64,000 nt of DNA from Ectobacillus funiculus (GTDB lineage: Bacteria; Bacillota; Bacilli; Bacillales; Bacillaceae_G), in assembly GCF_042429435.1 (NCBI RefSeq), contig NZ_JBHMAF010000071.1; one strand, 5' to 3'. Of this stretch, positions 1-9,295 are shown piece after piece; the first letter of the stretch is position 1, and each line of letters opens with the position of its first letter. Under the pieces are notes generated by a model. That model was given only the letters and a program-made list of their open reading frames with translations. It had not been told where the DNA came from and did no database searches. The translations under genes were made by a program, and so were the position numbers.

Positions 1-246
1 CTTCAAGGATGATTGCAGAGAATGTGAATCAACCTCTTGTAACCAAGTTAATTCTTTTTTCAGTTGTGTAAGTTGAGAAGAGCAAGCACTATATGATAAA
101 CCTTTTCCTGTTGCTTGATATGTCTCATTCCACAAAGAAAGGAAGCGATTGAAGACAAAACGACTGCAGCCAATTGTTTTCGCAATCAGCACTTCTTGTT
201 CTTTATTTGGATATAAACGAAACTTATACGCTTTGTTGATGAACAT
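1..246 (-). CDS. tnpB: TnpB-family protein of an IS200/IS605 element, N-terminal part (runs off the window)
   Basis: Reading the minus strand from the ATG at 246 gives 82 codons that stay open to the window edge. The start MFINKAYKFRLYPNKEQ is the typical N-terminus of IS200/IS605 OrfB (TnpB), an RNA-guided nuclease encoded by these transposons. It continues into the usual helix-turn-helix region, with CSRFVFNRFL and a Trp-Asn-Glu segment. The RuvC-like catalytic domain and zinc finger would lie left of position 1, so activity cannot be judged. A terminal hairpin about 110 bp upstream supports an element end. No tnpA is visible, so this may be a tnpB-only (IS1341-like) element. Confidence 0.85.
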   Translation of the reverse strand, partial: MFINKAYKFRLYPNKEQEVLIAKTIGCSRFVFNRFLSLWNETYQATGKGLSYSACSSQLTQLKKELTWLQEVDSHSLQSSLK

Positions 247-354
247 TCTCTTCACCTCGTCTCTTTCCAAGATAACAAACGATCATACGTTCTTGTTATA
301 TTTTAACAGATTCCAGTACACGATGAAAGGATTTTTTGCTTCGCAAAGCTGAAA

Positions 355-412
355 TTCACCCCCTACTTATTTTTGGGCTCATCCCCTTCAAGAAATTGAA
401 GTAGGGGTACTC
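355..412 (-). mobile_element. Left-end hairpin of the IS200/IS605 element
   Basis: An imperfect palindrome with arms CCCCTACTT (360-368) and AAGTAGGGG (399-407) lies upstream of the tnpB start. Subterminal hairpins of this kind are what IS200/IS605 transposases recognise instead of terminal inverted repeats. The exact element tip cannot be fixed from one copy. Confidence 0.6.
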
Positions 413-496
413 TTTCAGCAAAATCTGATAGAAGGGGAAAAACTGGAATTGCAACTATTGTTTTCTGTAATATATTCCTTCCTATGGAAACTATTA

Positions 497-530
497 AAAA
501 TCCTCCAGCTAAACGATCTGGAGGACTTTC
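497..530 (-). terminator. Rho-independent terminator after the LysR gene
   Basis: TCCTCCAG (501-508) pairs with CTGGAGGA (519-526). On the minus strand the stem is followed by TTTTTAATAG. It lies about 75 bases past the stop of the LysR gene at 600. Confidence 0.7.
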
Positions 531-599
531 ATATTCATCTATTCAGCGTTCCCAAAAGCTATAATATGTTTTTTCAAAATTCACTTCCAAAGCCAATAG

Positions 600-1472
600 C
601 TATATAGATTCTAATGTTAACTCAATAAACCTTTCAACCGCAGGGGATTGCCATTTCTTTGCCTTGACGAGTAAATATGAGTAGATGGGCTCAAATTCTT
701 CATTGTGCTCCATAATCTTTAATAACCCATTCTCAACCTCATTTTTTACCGTGATATAGGGCAAGGCAGCAAACCCTAAGCCGCTCATTACAGCCTGTTT
801 AATTGCTTCCAAACTCCATAGTTCCATTGTTTGAAATTTAGGCAGTTTATGATTGACTAGATGTGCCTCAAACATAGAACGATAACTGCATCCCTTTTCA
901 TTCGTAATAAAGTAATCAGTAGTCCCTTTGTTTTTATAATCATCAAAATGCTGATATTTATTCGGACTCGTAATTAGAACAATCTCTTCCTTGTGCAATT
1001 GATGGTAATGACAATGATCCAACTCTAAACTTGTCCAGATCATAAAAGCAATATCGACATGTCCGCTCATAAGATCCTTTTGGTTTTGCCCACAAGTTCC
1101 ATTACTCAATATGAGTTTGACGTCTGGATATCTCAGCAAATATTCCTTCAAAATCGGTCCTAATCTGGAAATCGTTAATGACTCAGGTGCAGCAATTTTT
1201 AATTCTCCACTTACTGTGTTACGACTCTTCATCTGGGATATACGGTTATAAGAATGCAACAATTCATCAGCCAAAGGAATTAATTCTTTTCCCAAGGATG
1301 TCAATTTTAACTCTCGCTTGACGTAAGTGAATAATTCTCCGCCAATCTCCTTTTCCAACGCCTGAATATGAGAAGTAATAGTTGACTGCGTATATCCTAA
1401 TTTGATAGCAGCATTCGTGTAGCTTCCAACATCGACAATTGTCCGGAAAGTAATAAGATGCCTTATTTCCAT
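600..1472 (-). CDS. LysR-family transcriptional regulator
   Basis: This 290-residue protein is of normal LysR length. The N-terminal winged helix has the family pattern NAAIKLGYTQSTITSHIQ at about residues 21-38, followed by a substrate-binding-fold effector domain. It is divergent from the LysE-type exporter at 1611, with 138 bp between the starts. That is the usual LysR layout for a regulator controlling its neighbour and itself, so the effector is probably the exporter's substrate, perhaps an amino acid. The ATG at 1472 is preceded by AGGAGAT. Function beyond the family is inferred from context only. Confidence 0.85.
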   Translation of the reverse strand: MEIRHLITFRTIVDVGSYTNAAIKLGYTQSTITSHIQALEKEIGGELFTYVKRELKLTSLGKELIPLADELLHSYNRISQMKSRNTVSGELKIAAPESLTISRLGPILKEYLLRYPDVKLILSNGTCGQNQKDLMSGHVDIAFMIWTSLELDHCHYHQLHKEEIVLITSPNKYQHFDDYKNKGTTDYFITNEKGCSYRSMFEAHLVNHKLPKFQTMELWSLEAIKQAVMSGLGFAALPYITVKNEVENGLLKIMEHNEEFEPIYSYLLVKAKKWQSPAVERFIELTLESI

Positions 1473-1610
1473 TCGTACTAATCTCCTCTTATCTATTCAA
1501 AAAAATGATATTACTTATTTATGATTTCAATTTTACCAATAGATAGACCTGTATTACAATGAATCACAGAACTTATTTCACTATTTTTACTGAAAGGACA
1601 GATCAACTAA

Positions 1611-2186
1611 ATGAACCTTATAGCATTCCTTTCCTACGTAATTATTACATCCATTACACCAGGACCAAGTAATATTTTGATGATGAATGAAGCAAGAAGA
1701 TTTGGATTCAAAGGATCGATACGCTTCCAAATTGGAATTATTTCAGGGTTTATTATCCTTGGTGTAGTAACCTCATTGTTAACAACAAGCCTTTATCACT
1801 GGATTCCCATGATAGAACCTTACTTTAAAATAGTTGGCGCGGCATATTTACTGTATTTGGCATGGCAAATTGCTTTCTCTACGAAAAGTAATAATGATGC
1901 TGCCCACAGCAAGTCTTCCTTTTTATCAGGGCTGCTTTTCCAAGTTCTCAATATAAAAAGTATCTTGTATTTCTTAACGACAATGTCAACTTTCATACTT
2001 CCTTATCATGATTCAAATATAGCTGCGCTCTCTTTGATGTCTGCAACAATCCTAATAGGTTGTGCAGCATTATTATTGTGGTCTATATTCGGTGCGACTT
2101 TTAAGAAGATATTTTTAAAATACGATAAGTTAGTGAATACGATAATGTGTTTGTTACTTGTTTATTCTGCCATTGCAATTTTATAA
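1611..2186 (+). CDS. LysE/RhtB-family amino-acid exporter
   Basis: A 191-residue, very hydrophobic protein with about six membrane segments. The signature near the N-terminus, SITPGPSNILMMNEARRFG, with the conserved Pro-Gly-Pro, identifies the LysE/RhtB/CadD superfamily. Members export amino acids such as lysine, homoserine, threonine or cysteine/O-acetylserine using the proton gradient. A ribosome site, GAAAGGACAG, precedes the ATG. A strong terminator follows the stop immediately, so the gene is monocistronic, and it is divergent from its likely LysR regulator. The substrate cannot be told from sequence. Confidence 0.85.
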   Translation: MNLIAFLSYVIITSITPGPSNILMMNEARRFGFKGSIRFQIGIISGFIILGVVTSLLTTSLYHWIPMIEPYFKIVGAAYLLYLAWQIAFSTKSNNDAAHSKSSFLSGLLFQVLNIKSILYFLTTMSTFILPYHDSNIAALSLMSATILIGCAALLLWSIFGATFKKIFLKYDKLVNTIMCLLLVYSAIAIL

Positions 2187-2226
2187 GAGAAAGACCCGTC
2201 TTTATAGGAAAGACAGGTCTTTCTCT
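2187..2226 (+). terminator. Terminator of the LysE-type exporter
   Basis: AGAGAAAGAC pairs with its complement GTCTTTCTCT around an AGG-containing loop. The stem begins directly after the TAA stop. Confidence 0.75.
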
Positions 2227-2357
2227 TGCGATTTTTTCACATAAGCCTATAAAAATGCCTTCCAAATTAGCTGGAAGACACGGCTTGTTCACATAATTCT
2301 CGAAAGCAGAAAAAGGCTATTTATTGTTGCACAACTGACAATGAGGACCAAAGCTTA

Positions 2358-3227
2358 TTAAGTATGAAAAAGCTCCAAAAAATGCCTAGCCGGGGTTGAT
2401 AGATGTCCGTTCTTCATCCAAATGATTACCGTTCTTGTTATAAGCGACTCTTCCTTTATCTCTCTGAAATGAAGCTTCACATCTTGTTCTAATGAGATCA
2501 TGTCTCTCGGTATGATTACTATTCCCATTCCGATACTTGCCCATTTTAGCATGGATCTCGTATTATCTGCCCTGCATATAACCCTCGGTTCAAAACCAGC
2601 CTTTCTGCAAGCTTCTTCAATGTTATTCGCATATCTATTATGCATAAGCAATGGCTTGCCTTCAAGCGCTGTCAAGTCTAAGTATCCCGTATCACCATTC
2701 CAGAATGAGTCCAATGCGCCAGCTACCATCGGTTCATCTGATAAATTAATGGATGAGAATGTATCTTGATTGAATGGTGTACGGATAATCCCAATTTCTA
2801 CGACCCCACCCTTAAGTAGCTCAACAATTTCAAATGTAGTATTCTCCCTTATCCGGAAATCAACGCCAGGATATTTTTCATGAAAGATCTGTATTTCAGC
2901 TGGCAGTAATGCTGCTCCCGCTGAAGAGATTGTGCCTATGGAAAGTGTCCCTTGAAGTCCCTCTTTCAAATCTTTGAATTCCTTTGTTGTTTTTTCCATA
3001 AGCTCTATAATCTGTTTCGCCCGATTCTGGAGAAGCCGCCCTGCATCAGTAATCTGTATTTTACGTGTACTCCTTTCCATTAGCACTACTCCGAGCTCTT
3101 CCTCCAACAGTTTAAGCTGCTGACTCAACGGCGGCTGAGCTATATGGAGTCTTTCTGCTGCTTTTGTAATATTGCCCTCTTCAGCAATTGCCAAAAAATA
3201 TGCGAGTTGTTTTATATCCAGAATCAA
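2358..3227 (-). CDS. LysR-family regulator, YybE-like
   Basis: A 289-residue LysR protein. The HTH at about residues 18-37 reads TKAAERLHIAQPPLSQQL, a close match to the CbbR/CysB class, and is followed by a full effector-binding domain. It is divergent from the MFS transporter at 3539, with 311 bp between the starts. The same LysR/MFS pairing exists in Bacillus subtilis as yybE-yybF. The likely role is control of the neighbouring efflux gene. The substrate is unknown. Confidence 0.8.
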   Translation of the reverse strand: MILDIKQLAYFLAIAEEGNITKAAERLHIAQPPLSQQLKLLEEELGVVLMERSTRKIQITDAGRLLQNRAKQIIELMEKTTKEFKDLKEGLQGTLSIGTISSAGAALLPAEIQIFHEKYPGVDFRIRENTTFEIVELLKGGVVEIGIIRTPFNQDTFSSINLSDEPMVAGALDSFWNGDTGYLDLTALEGKPLLMHNRYANNIEEACRKAGFEPRVICRADNTRSMLKWASIGMGIVIIPRDMISLEQDVKLHFREIKEESLITRTVIIWMKNGHLSTPARHFLELFHT

Positions 3228-3538
3228 ACACCCCTGATCGATTTATACTTTTATAATATAAATACTATACGAAATATATATTTTTAGTATATATGATACC
3301 TTGCTAAACTGATATTAGAAAATGTTGAGTTTTATTTATTATCAAATCTTTTATCAGGGCGATGCTTTGGAAGAATGATATCAAACCTAAATACCTATTT
3401 TTACCACTTCGTTTTCATTGAGTAACACAAATTGGGGTGGGACATATCAAATGCGTTACTAAGTTAACGGAAATCTTTTGTGCAATTAACCAAAATCTTT
3501 TTTGGCGGAATTTCATTAGTAAATAAGGAGTATGAGCA

Positions 3539-4768
3539 ATGAATTATATTCAGCGTAGAACAAGTACATTTAAGAAGGTCAATTTAGCTTTATTTGCAGG
3601 CGGGTTTAGTACTTTTGCCATCCTATGGGGAACGCAGCCGTTGCTTCCTGAGATTTCGAGAGAATTCCAAGTTTCGCCGGCTGCTTCAAGCTTAACCGTG
3701 TCATCCACCACCATTGCTCTAGCAATTAGTATGTTGATTGCCGGTTCTTTATCAGAGGTATTTGGACGTAAACCTGTCATGACTCTATCCTTGGCTTTAT
3801 CGTCAATTCTTTCCATTTTAACGTCATTTACGCCAAATTTTCATTTACTACTAGCAGGTAGAATATTAGAAGGAATCGCACTGGCTGGACTTCCGGCTGT
3901 TGCAATGGCTTATTTAGGTGAGGAGATTGAACCCCAGAGCTTAGGAATGGCAATGGGATTATACATTAGCGGGAATTCGATTGGCGGTATGTCCGGACGT
4001 ATCATTAGCGGAGTTTTAACTGATTATATGAACTGGCATGCAGCACTAATGGGGATTGGACTGATTAGTTTGCTTTCAAGCTTTATTTTTTGGTTATTAC
4101 TTCCTCCATCCTCCCATTTTGAATCACAAAAATTTGAGATGAAACAACTGGTAAGCTCTTTGTTCAGCCAATTCAAGGAGCCTGGACTTATTTATCTACT
4201 TATCATTGGTTTTTTGCTAAGTAGTAGCTTTGTATCTTTATACAACTATATTGGATTTCAACTTATTGAACCACCCTATAACTTAAGTCAAACATTAGTG
4301 GGATTTATTTTTATCGTATATATGGTTGGTACATTTAGTTCTACGTGGATGGGAATGCTGGCTGATAAGCATGGGAAAAGAAAAATCTTGCAGTTTTCGC
4401 TGTTTATCTTATTGATCGGGGGATCCATTACATTAGACACGAATATATGGTTGAAAATTTTGGGGATTGCGATTTTTACCTATGGCTTTTTTGCAGGCCA
4501 TTCCATTGCAAGCAGCTGGGTTGGAAAAGTGGCTACTCACGATAAAGCACAAGCTGCCTCACTATACCTATTTTTCTACTATGCCGGTTCAAGTGTTGGC
4601 GGAACTGTAAGTGGCACACTCTATAGTAATTTTGGATGGAGTGGAGTTGTCTCCATGATTGCCATTCTTACTATTATTTCAATCGCGGTTTCCATTCGTT
4701 TAGCAATGATTGCAACAAGCAGATCAAAGTTTTCTTCTCCGCTAAACAATATCAAGAAAACCCTTTGA
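3539..4768 (+). CDS. MFS efflux transporter, YnfM/YybF type
   Basis: A 409-residue protein with twelve predicted membrane segments. The motif-A region GSLSEVFGRKPVM between helices 2 and 3 and a second copy, MLADKHGKRKIL, between helices 8 and 9 place it in the drug:proton antiporter-1 branch of the MFS. RTSTFKKVNLALF followed by ILWGTQPLLPEIS resembles the YnfM/YybF subgroup. A GGAG site precedes the ATG. The gene is divergent from a LysR regulator and is probably induced through it. The substrate is unknown. Confidence 0.8.
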   Translation: MNYIQRRTSTFKKVNLALFAGGFSTFAILWGTQPLLPEISREFQVSPAASSLTVSSTTIALAISMLIAGSLSEVFGRKPVMTLSLALSSILSILTSFTPNFHLLLAGRILEGIALAGLPAVAMAYLGEEIEPQSLGMAMGLYISGNSIGGMSGRIISGVLTDYMNWHAALMGIGLISLLSSFIFWLLLPPSSHFESQKFEMKQLVSSLFSQFKEPGLIYLLIIGFLLSSSFVSLYNYIGFQLIEPPYNLSQTLVGFIFIVYMVGTFSSTWMGMLADKHGKRKILQFSLFILLIGGSITLDTNIWLKILGIAIFTYGFFAGHSIASSWVGKVATHDKAQAASLYLFFYYAGSSVGGTVSGTLYSNFGWSGVVSMIAILTIISIAVSIRLAMIATSRSKFSSPLNNIKKTL

Positions 4769-4799
4769 ACCACCCTCTACTTCCTTCACATGTAAGCAA

Positions 4800-4830
4800 A
4801 AGCCATGTTCCTGTAGAAAGAACATGGCAA
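4800..4830. terminator. Hairpin between convergent MFS genes
   Basis: GCCATGTTC (4802-4810) pairs with GAACATGGC (4820-4828) between the convergent ends of the genes at 3539-4768 and 4903-6741. There is no long T-run on either side, so it is a possible bidirectional terminator only. Confidence 0.45.
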
Positions 4831-4902
4831 TCAGTAGAGAGATGCAGTACTTAATCCAGGTAGAGTAGCTTTTCCTAGAATTCTTGTATGCTTCCCATTT
4901 TT

Positions 4903-6741
4903 CTATTTTTTCACAACCTGCCTTTTAGAGGATTGCAAGAAAAGTGACAAAACAAGGGCAAGTGCAGAGGCGATCGTTGCCACCCAGAAGGCATCATTCA
5001 CCCCAGCCACAGTAGAAAGCTTCATTACCTGCCCATACAGCATAGATGTTTCCAGAGCCCCTGCTGTCTGCGCTGGAACATGCGCCAGTGCGGCCAAACC
5101 TTGCCCTGTCTGTGTAAAGCTTGTATACAGCACCGGGTTCGCTGCGGTTACTTCATTGGCGTAATCTGCTGCATGAAATGTGGTTTGCTGTGTCATCACA
5201 GTAACCAGAAGGGCTGTTCCAACGGATCCTGCTACCGAACGCAATGTATTTTGCGCCGCTGTTCCGTCCGAAATTTGACTCATCTTCAGAGCGTTCATCC
5301 CGGCAGTCATGATGGGCATCATCAGGAAAGCCATTCCAAAGGAACGTAACGTATACATCCACATAATATACGTGTAGGATGTGTCCATGGAAAGCTGTGT
5401 ATATTCATAGGTACTGTATGTCATAATTAGCAATCCAAAAATCGCTAACGGACGAATTCCATATCGGTCAAACAGCTTTCCTGCAACTGGTCCCATGAAT
5501 CCCATCAGCAAGGAGCCGGGAAGCAGCAATAAGCCTGATTCCAGTGCTGTAAATCCACGGATGTTTTGTAAATACACCGGAAGCAGCAGCATACCGCCGT
5601 ACATGCTTACCGTAATGATGATATTAATCAACAGGGTAAAGGAAAATACCGGAACTTTGAAAACTGTCAGATCGAGCAGCTTCGTTTCTGCCCTCAATTC
5701 CCACAGGATAAAGAAGATAATCCCCATTACACCGAGCAGCAGCATACTTACAACCTCGGCACTGCCCCAGCCTTTGGCACCGGCCTCACTAAAGCCGTAC
5801 AAGAGAGTACCCAAACCAAGAGTAGAAGCCACCGCGCCAACCGTGTCAAACTTCGGTTTTGACAGCGGCTGTACGAGGTTAAAGAAGCGCAGTGCTACAA
5901 AAAAGATAATCAAACCAAGAACAAACATCCCGTAAAACATGATATTCCACGTATAGTTTTGCACAAGCCAGCCGGCAATCGTAGGCCCGATAGCCGGTGC
6001 CAGAATGAGCGCGACACCGAGTAAACCCATAGCCACACCGCGTTTTTCAGGAGGAAAGAGCATCAAGAAAATATTCGATCCAACTGGCATGAGAATACCA
6101 GCACCGACTGCTTGAATGGTACGGCCTGTCATCATGATCGGGAAATTGGTTGCCACAGCACTAACAACGGAACCGACTGTAAAAAATAGTATCGCAGCCA
6201 AAAAGAGCCTTCGATACGTAAATATCTTCACTAAATAGACGCTAATGGGAACTAAAATTCCGTTCACAAGCATAAATCCAGTGGACAGCCATTGAGCGGT
6301 AGTAGCGGATATGCTGAACTCATTGATGAGCTCTGGCAGCACAATGTTAATAACGGTCTGGTTTAAAATAGAAATGAACATACCAACGACCAAAATGACC
6401 AGCATCACACCTGTATTTGCGGGAGATTTACGGGCTTCCATCTGTACTCCTTCTCGTGCCTCCCCTTCCCGCTTCGGCAGAGGGACTTTCTCCACTTCCA
6501 CTTCTACTTTTTCTTCTACTTCCCCCGCTACTGTAGCTGCGCTTTGCAGCACCTGCACGGAAGAGGAATCACTATCTTCTGCCCGTTGATCTACTGTTTC
6601 TTCAACAGGTTGATTCCCTGCTATCTGTTCACTCTCATCACCAACTGGCTTTATGTCCCGTTTACGACGAAACACCATATTAACAACAGCAAATATAATG
6701 GCACAAAAAACAGCATATGCAGCAATTACTGTCGAGGACAT
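4903..6741 (-). CDS. emrB: DHA2 (EmrB/QacA) MFS drug exporter with a long N-terminal extension
   Basis: This 612-residue protein is about 110 residues longer than usual EmrB/QacA proteins. The core, from about residue 110, has fourteen predicted helices with the family signs LNQTVINIVLPEL, TGRTIQAVGAGILMP and GAILAPAIGPTIAGW-like stretches. The extra N-terminus is a single membrane helix (residues 5-23), a basic patch (RRKRD), and then about 75 acidic, low-complexity residues rich in Glu and Val. It lies 12 bases downstream of the membrane-fusion gene emrA, so the two form an EmrAB-like efflux pair. A MarR regulator lies upstream on the same strand. The role of the extension is unknown. Confidence 0.85.
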   Translation of the reverse strand: MSSTVIAAYAVFCAIIFAVVNMVFRRKRDIKPVGDESEQIAGNQPVEETVDQRAEDSDSSSVQVLQSAATVAGEVEEKVEVEVEKVPLPKREGEAREGVQMEARKSPANTGVMLVILVVGMFISILNQTVINIVLPELINEFSISATTAQWLSTGFMLVNGILVPISVYLVKIFTYRRLFLAAILFFTVGSVVSAVATNFPIMMTGRTIQAVGAGILMPVGSNIFLMLFPPEKRGVAMGLLGVALILAPAIGPTIAGWLVQNYTWNIMFYGMFVLGLIIFFVALRFFNLVQPLSKPKFDTVGAVASTLGLGTLLYGFSEAGAKGWGSAEVVSMLLLGVMGIIFFILWELRAETKLLDLTVFKVPVFSFTLLINIIITVSMYGGMLLLPVYLQNIRGFTALESGLLLLPGSLLMGFMGPVAGKLFDRYGIRPLAIFGLLIMTYSTYEYTQLSMDTSYTYIMWMYTLRSFGMAFLMMPIMTAGMNALKMSQISDGTAAQNTLRSVAGSVGTALLVTVMTQQTTFHAADYANEVTAANPVLYTSFTQTGQGLAALAHVPAQTAGALETSMLYGQVMKLSTVAGVNDAFWVATIASALALVLSLFLQSSKRQVVKK

Positions 6742-6753
6742 ACAACCTCCCCC

Positions 6754-7407
6754 TTACTTATGAATACGGACTGACACGTTCATCCCAGGCACGATATTCA
6801 CAGATTTTGTATGATCTAAAGCAATTCTTACTGGAACGACCTGTGTTACCTTCGTATAGTTTGCTGTTGTACTTCCAGATGGAATTAGGGAGAAGGTATT
6901 TGCTGTTGTCAAACCAACTTGATCAACTGTTCCCGTCAATGTTGTGTTTGGAAATGCATCTACGTACACATCTACATCCTGACCGTTTTTCACGTCATCA
7001 ATGTCTGTTTCTTTAATATTTGCTGTTACATATAGGCTGTTCATGTCATAGGCATAAGCCAATGGAGAACCTGCACTAACAAACGCATTTTCGCTTGCAC
7101 TTGCTTGAACGATTGTCGATCCTACTGGCACTGTCACATCAACCTGCTGAGCAGCTGTACCACTGCTTGTTAAAACGGAACCTACCTTATCGCCCGCACT
7201 GTATGCCTTCCCCGTTGAAGCGGTCCATTCCACAAGCTTTCCTGATACTGGGGCTGCGATTGCAATTGCCTTTCCATCAATTTTGGCATTATCTGTTGTT
7301 AAATAGCTTTGTGCTTGATTGTAGTAATAGTAACCAAGGAATCCCCCTCCAACTAATACAAGCAAAGTGACAATGTTTACTACGATAAGTCTTCGAAACT
7401 GATTCAT
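6754..7407 (-). CDS. emrA: HlyD/EmrA membrane-fusion protein
   Basis: A 217-residue protein with one N-terminal membrane anchor (residues 8-28, VVNIVTLLVLVGGGFLGYYY). Next come the lipoyl-like barrel halves (TTDNAKIDGKAIAIAAPVSG and a second half) and a beta-barrel domain ending NIVPGMNVSVRIHK. It is shorter than Gram-negative EmrA because the coiled-coil hairpin is nearly absent, as is normal for Firmicutes versions. It is translated just ahead of emrB and is probably its extracytoplasmic partner in export. Confidence 0.85.
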   Translation of the reverse strand: MNQFRRLIVVNIVTLLVLVGGGFLGYYYYNQAQSYLTTDNAKIDGKAIAIAAPVSGKLVEWTASTGKAYSAGDKVGSVLTSSGTAAQQVDVTVPVGSTIVQASASENAFVSAGSPLAYAYDMNSLYVTANIKETDIDDVKNGQDVDVYVDAFPNTTLTGTVDQVGLTTANTFSLIPSGSTTANYTKVTQVVPVRIALDHTKSVNIVPGMNVSVRIHK

Positions 7408-7659
7408 TCATCCTCTTCCTTTCTGCCCTCTTTGATTTCTATTGTAAAAACAGTCTATCTCTCGCAGAAACATTACAATTGTTCCTATAAGATTTAAAAG
7501 CTAAAGACTGTTGAGACACCGTTATCTTTCTGATCAAGCGTCCTTTTATAAGGTTACATCGTAACTCCAATTGACCGATATGTATAAAAGTCGGTCTAAC
7601 GGATCCTTTTGCTATGAGATTCATAGTAAAAACAATGCTAAAACCATCCAGCAAAAAAT

Positions 7660-7745
7660 GAATTAGATAGTACGGTGCCGAATTACAAAGTTATACGGAG
7701 GTGTATAGTACGGGACCGAATTATATGACGATACGGAGGCATGAA
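7660..7745. repeat. Two direct repeats in the marR-emrA gap
   Basis: TAGTACGGTGCCGAATTA and TAGTACGGGACCGAATTA begin 36 bases apart (about 7668 and 7705), and each is followed by ATACGGAGG. They lie between the MarR gene and emrA, a 375-bp gap with no other gene. GTACGGTACC also occurs just upstream of the MarR gene (about 8328-8337). These may be MarR-type operator elements; this is inference. Confidence 0.4.
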
Positions 7746-7782
7746 ACCTCATTCATAGCGTTCCGTATTTAACCCAACCATA

Positions 7783-8292
7783 TCATGTAGGAAACACGTT
7801 ATGATCCTTTGCATACTGTAAGCCACCCTGGATTTTCTCCAGTAGATCCATCAAAAGCAACTGTTCCTCTTTGGTCATCTTCGAGAAAATATTTGTAATA
7901 TGGGTACTATAAAGAGGAGCCAATGTACCCACGATTTGCTGACCCTTTTCTGTTAGATGAATTGCTGTTTTTCTTCGATCTTCGGAAATGCTTCTTCTAA
8001 TAAATTCATCCTTTTCAAGTCCATCCAGCAAACCTGTTATGGTGGAACGAGTGACTCCTGCATAATCAGCTAACTCTGAAGGATTCAGAGGGCGCTCCTG
8101 CTTCAACAAAATTGCCAGGATTTTAAACTTTCGGTCTGAGAGGCCAAAGTACGATAGCTTGGAAGTTAGTTCATGTTGTACCTCATGTGTGACCCGTAGT
8201 AACTGAATCAATACGTCAGACGGTTTATCCGGAGCCGACATAATCATCTGTTTCATATTGGATTCAATGCCTGGCTGCATGTTTTCCTTCAC
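7783..8292 (-). CDS. MarR-family regulator of the efflux operon
   Basis: A 169-residue winged-helix protein. The region LNPSELADYAGVTRSTITGL is the recognition helix and DEFIRRSISEDRRKTAIHLT is the wing, both typical of MarR. The GTG at 8292 is preferred because GGGAGGTG lies a few bases upstream; an in-frame GTG at 8301 would overlap that site. It sits upstream of emrAB on the same strand and is probably a ligand-relieved repressor of the pump. Direct repeats ACCTTATT flank GTACGGT in its own promoter region. Confidence 0.85.
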   Translation of the reverse strand: MKENMQPGIESNMKQMIMSAPDKPSDVLIQLLRVTHEVQHELTSKLSYFGLSDRKFKILAILLKQERPLNPSELADYAGVTRSTITGLLDGLEKDEFIRRSISEDRRKTAIHLTEKGQQIVGTLAPLYSTHITNIFSKMTKEEQLLLMDLLEKIQGGLQYAKDHNVFPT

Positions 8293-8425
8293 ATGTTTCA
8301 CCTCCCAATATCATAAGTAACCTTATTGTACGGTACCTTATTAATTATCGTCAAGATTTCTGCTGAATTTTGAACGGAGCTGTATGAAATCCTAATGGTA
8401 AAACGCGGATATTGTCCACTACCCA

Positions 8426-8509
8426 TTAGCTTAGTAATATCTTGATAATTTCCTCTTTCAGTTGAAGAACCTCAGGGGGACCGTACTTTTTGTACACAAT
8501 TGCTTTCAT
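8426..8509 (-). pseudogene. Fragment of a zinc-type alcohol dehydrogenase/quinone reductase
   Basis: The minus strand encodes MKAIVYKKYGPPEVLQLKE, the unmistakable N-terminus of NAD(P)-dependent medium-chain alcohol dehydrogenases, then a few residues and a stop. Only 27 residues remain of about 320. This is a gene relic. Confidence 0.7.
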
Positions 8510-8693
8510 TTTATCCCACTCCAATTCTTTATATTTATGAACATCTACGAATGAATAGAATAATATTTTTGTACCAAAACCTAAATCTTGGTAGTTACCT
8601 AGAATGTAGCTATGAAATAAATACATAAAAATCCTGTCCATAATCTGGAAATATTTTCAAGATAACCTTATTCATTTGATAGAAAGGACTTAC

Positions 8694-8747
8694 AAGCCCC
8701 ACCTATGCTTGGTACTGCTGGCAGCCACGCGCGCCACCCAACCTAAT
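8694..8747 (-). repeat. Dispersed repeat family C, copy 1
   Basis: Read on the minus strand, this segment (core TGGCGCGCGTGGCTG, ending TAGGTGGGGCTT) matches 59263-59318 on the plus strand, more than 50 kb away. It is GC-rich compared with its surroundings and codes for nothing evident. Apart from this, the small ORF at 8904 and a possible Rex site, 8510-9199 shows nothing I can name. Confidence 0.6.
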
Positions 8748-8903
8748 TGCTAATTTAGTATTAGTTTGTAAATAGCTCATTGATTACTTGCAAAAAAAAA
8801 TTAACGGTCACAGTCTCGAATCTCGCTTACAGGTGATCCTGTCAGAATTATTTTATGTGCCTATACTCCCTTCTCCTATACCATTAATGTATAATACTTA
8901 ACC

Positions 8904-9083
8904 TTGCCATCTCTAGATCAAATCCCTAATTTAAGTGATTATGAAAGTGGAAGGTATGAGTCTTCCTTAATGATTATGATGGCTGTTGCAAAGAGAATAA
9001 TTGGAGAAGAAAAACAAAAACATATTTTCTATTTTTACCATCGAAATGTTGTAAAGTTGTCACAACCCCAATCTTCAACATAA
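8904..9083 (+). other. Possible gene remnant of unknown origin
   Basis: An open frame from a TTG at 8904 encodes 59 residues containing LSDYESGRYESS and KRIIGEEKQKH. There is no convincing ribosome site and a stop lies just upstream. It reads like the tail of a degraded gene. I do not recognise the family. Confidence 0.25.
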
Positions 9084-9128
9084 AGAGGGATGTGATACAT
9101 TGATAAAAGGATGAACTTTCACCAATCA

Positions 9129-9147
9129 TTGTGAAAAATTGAACAAA
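9129..9147. promoter_or_regulatory. Possible Rex operator before the cyd operon
   Basis: TTGTGAAAAATTGAACAAA resembles the redox-sensing repressor Rex site TTGTGAANNNNTTCACAA, with a weaker right half. Rex control of cyd operons is established in several Firmicutes. The match is imperfect. Confidence 0.35.
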
Positions 9148-9199
9148 GTCTACGTATTAAAGTTTGTGATTAATTGAGCAAGGAGAGAGGTGTGCATGG

Positions 9200-9295
9200 G
9201 TGTATAAAAAACAAGAACGTACCTTGGTGTGGTTAGCCTTTATTGTAGCTGTAATTATGGGATTATCATTTATTGGACGAATCATTTCAGGATAA
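9200..9295 (+). CDS. 31-residue single-helix membrane protein upstream of cydA
   Basis: A GTG at 9200 opens 31 codons ending in TAA at 9293. AGGAGAG lies 12 bases upstream, a somewhat long spacing. The product has a charged start (YKKQERT) and one membrane helix, LVWLAFIVAVIMGLSFIG. The stop falls 17 bases before the cydA start, so the gene would be co-translated with the oxidase. Bacterial bd oxidases often carry accessory subunits of this size (CydX, CydH, CydS), normally encoded downstream. This position and sequence do not match one I know. It could be a new subunit or an assembly peptide. Confidence 0.5.
   Translation: MYKKQERTLVWLAFIVAVIMGLSFIGRIISG

Noticed and set aside
149..352. Plus-strand 67-codon ORF
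   Set aside because: It is antisense to the tnpB start and the element's end hairpin; no ribosome site.
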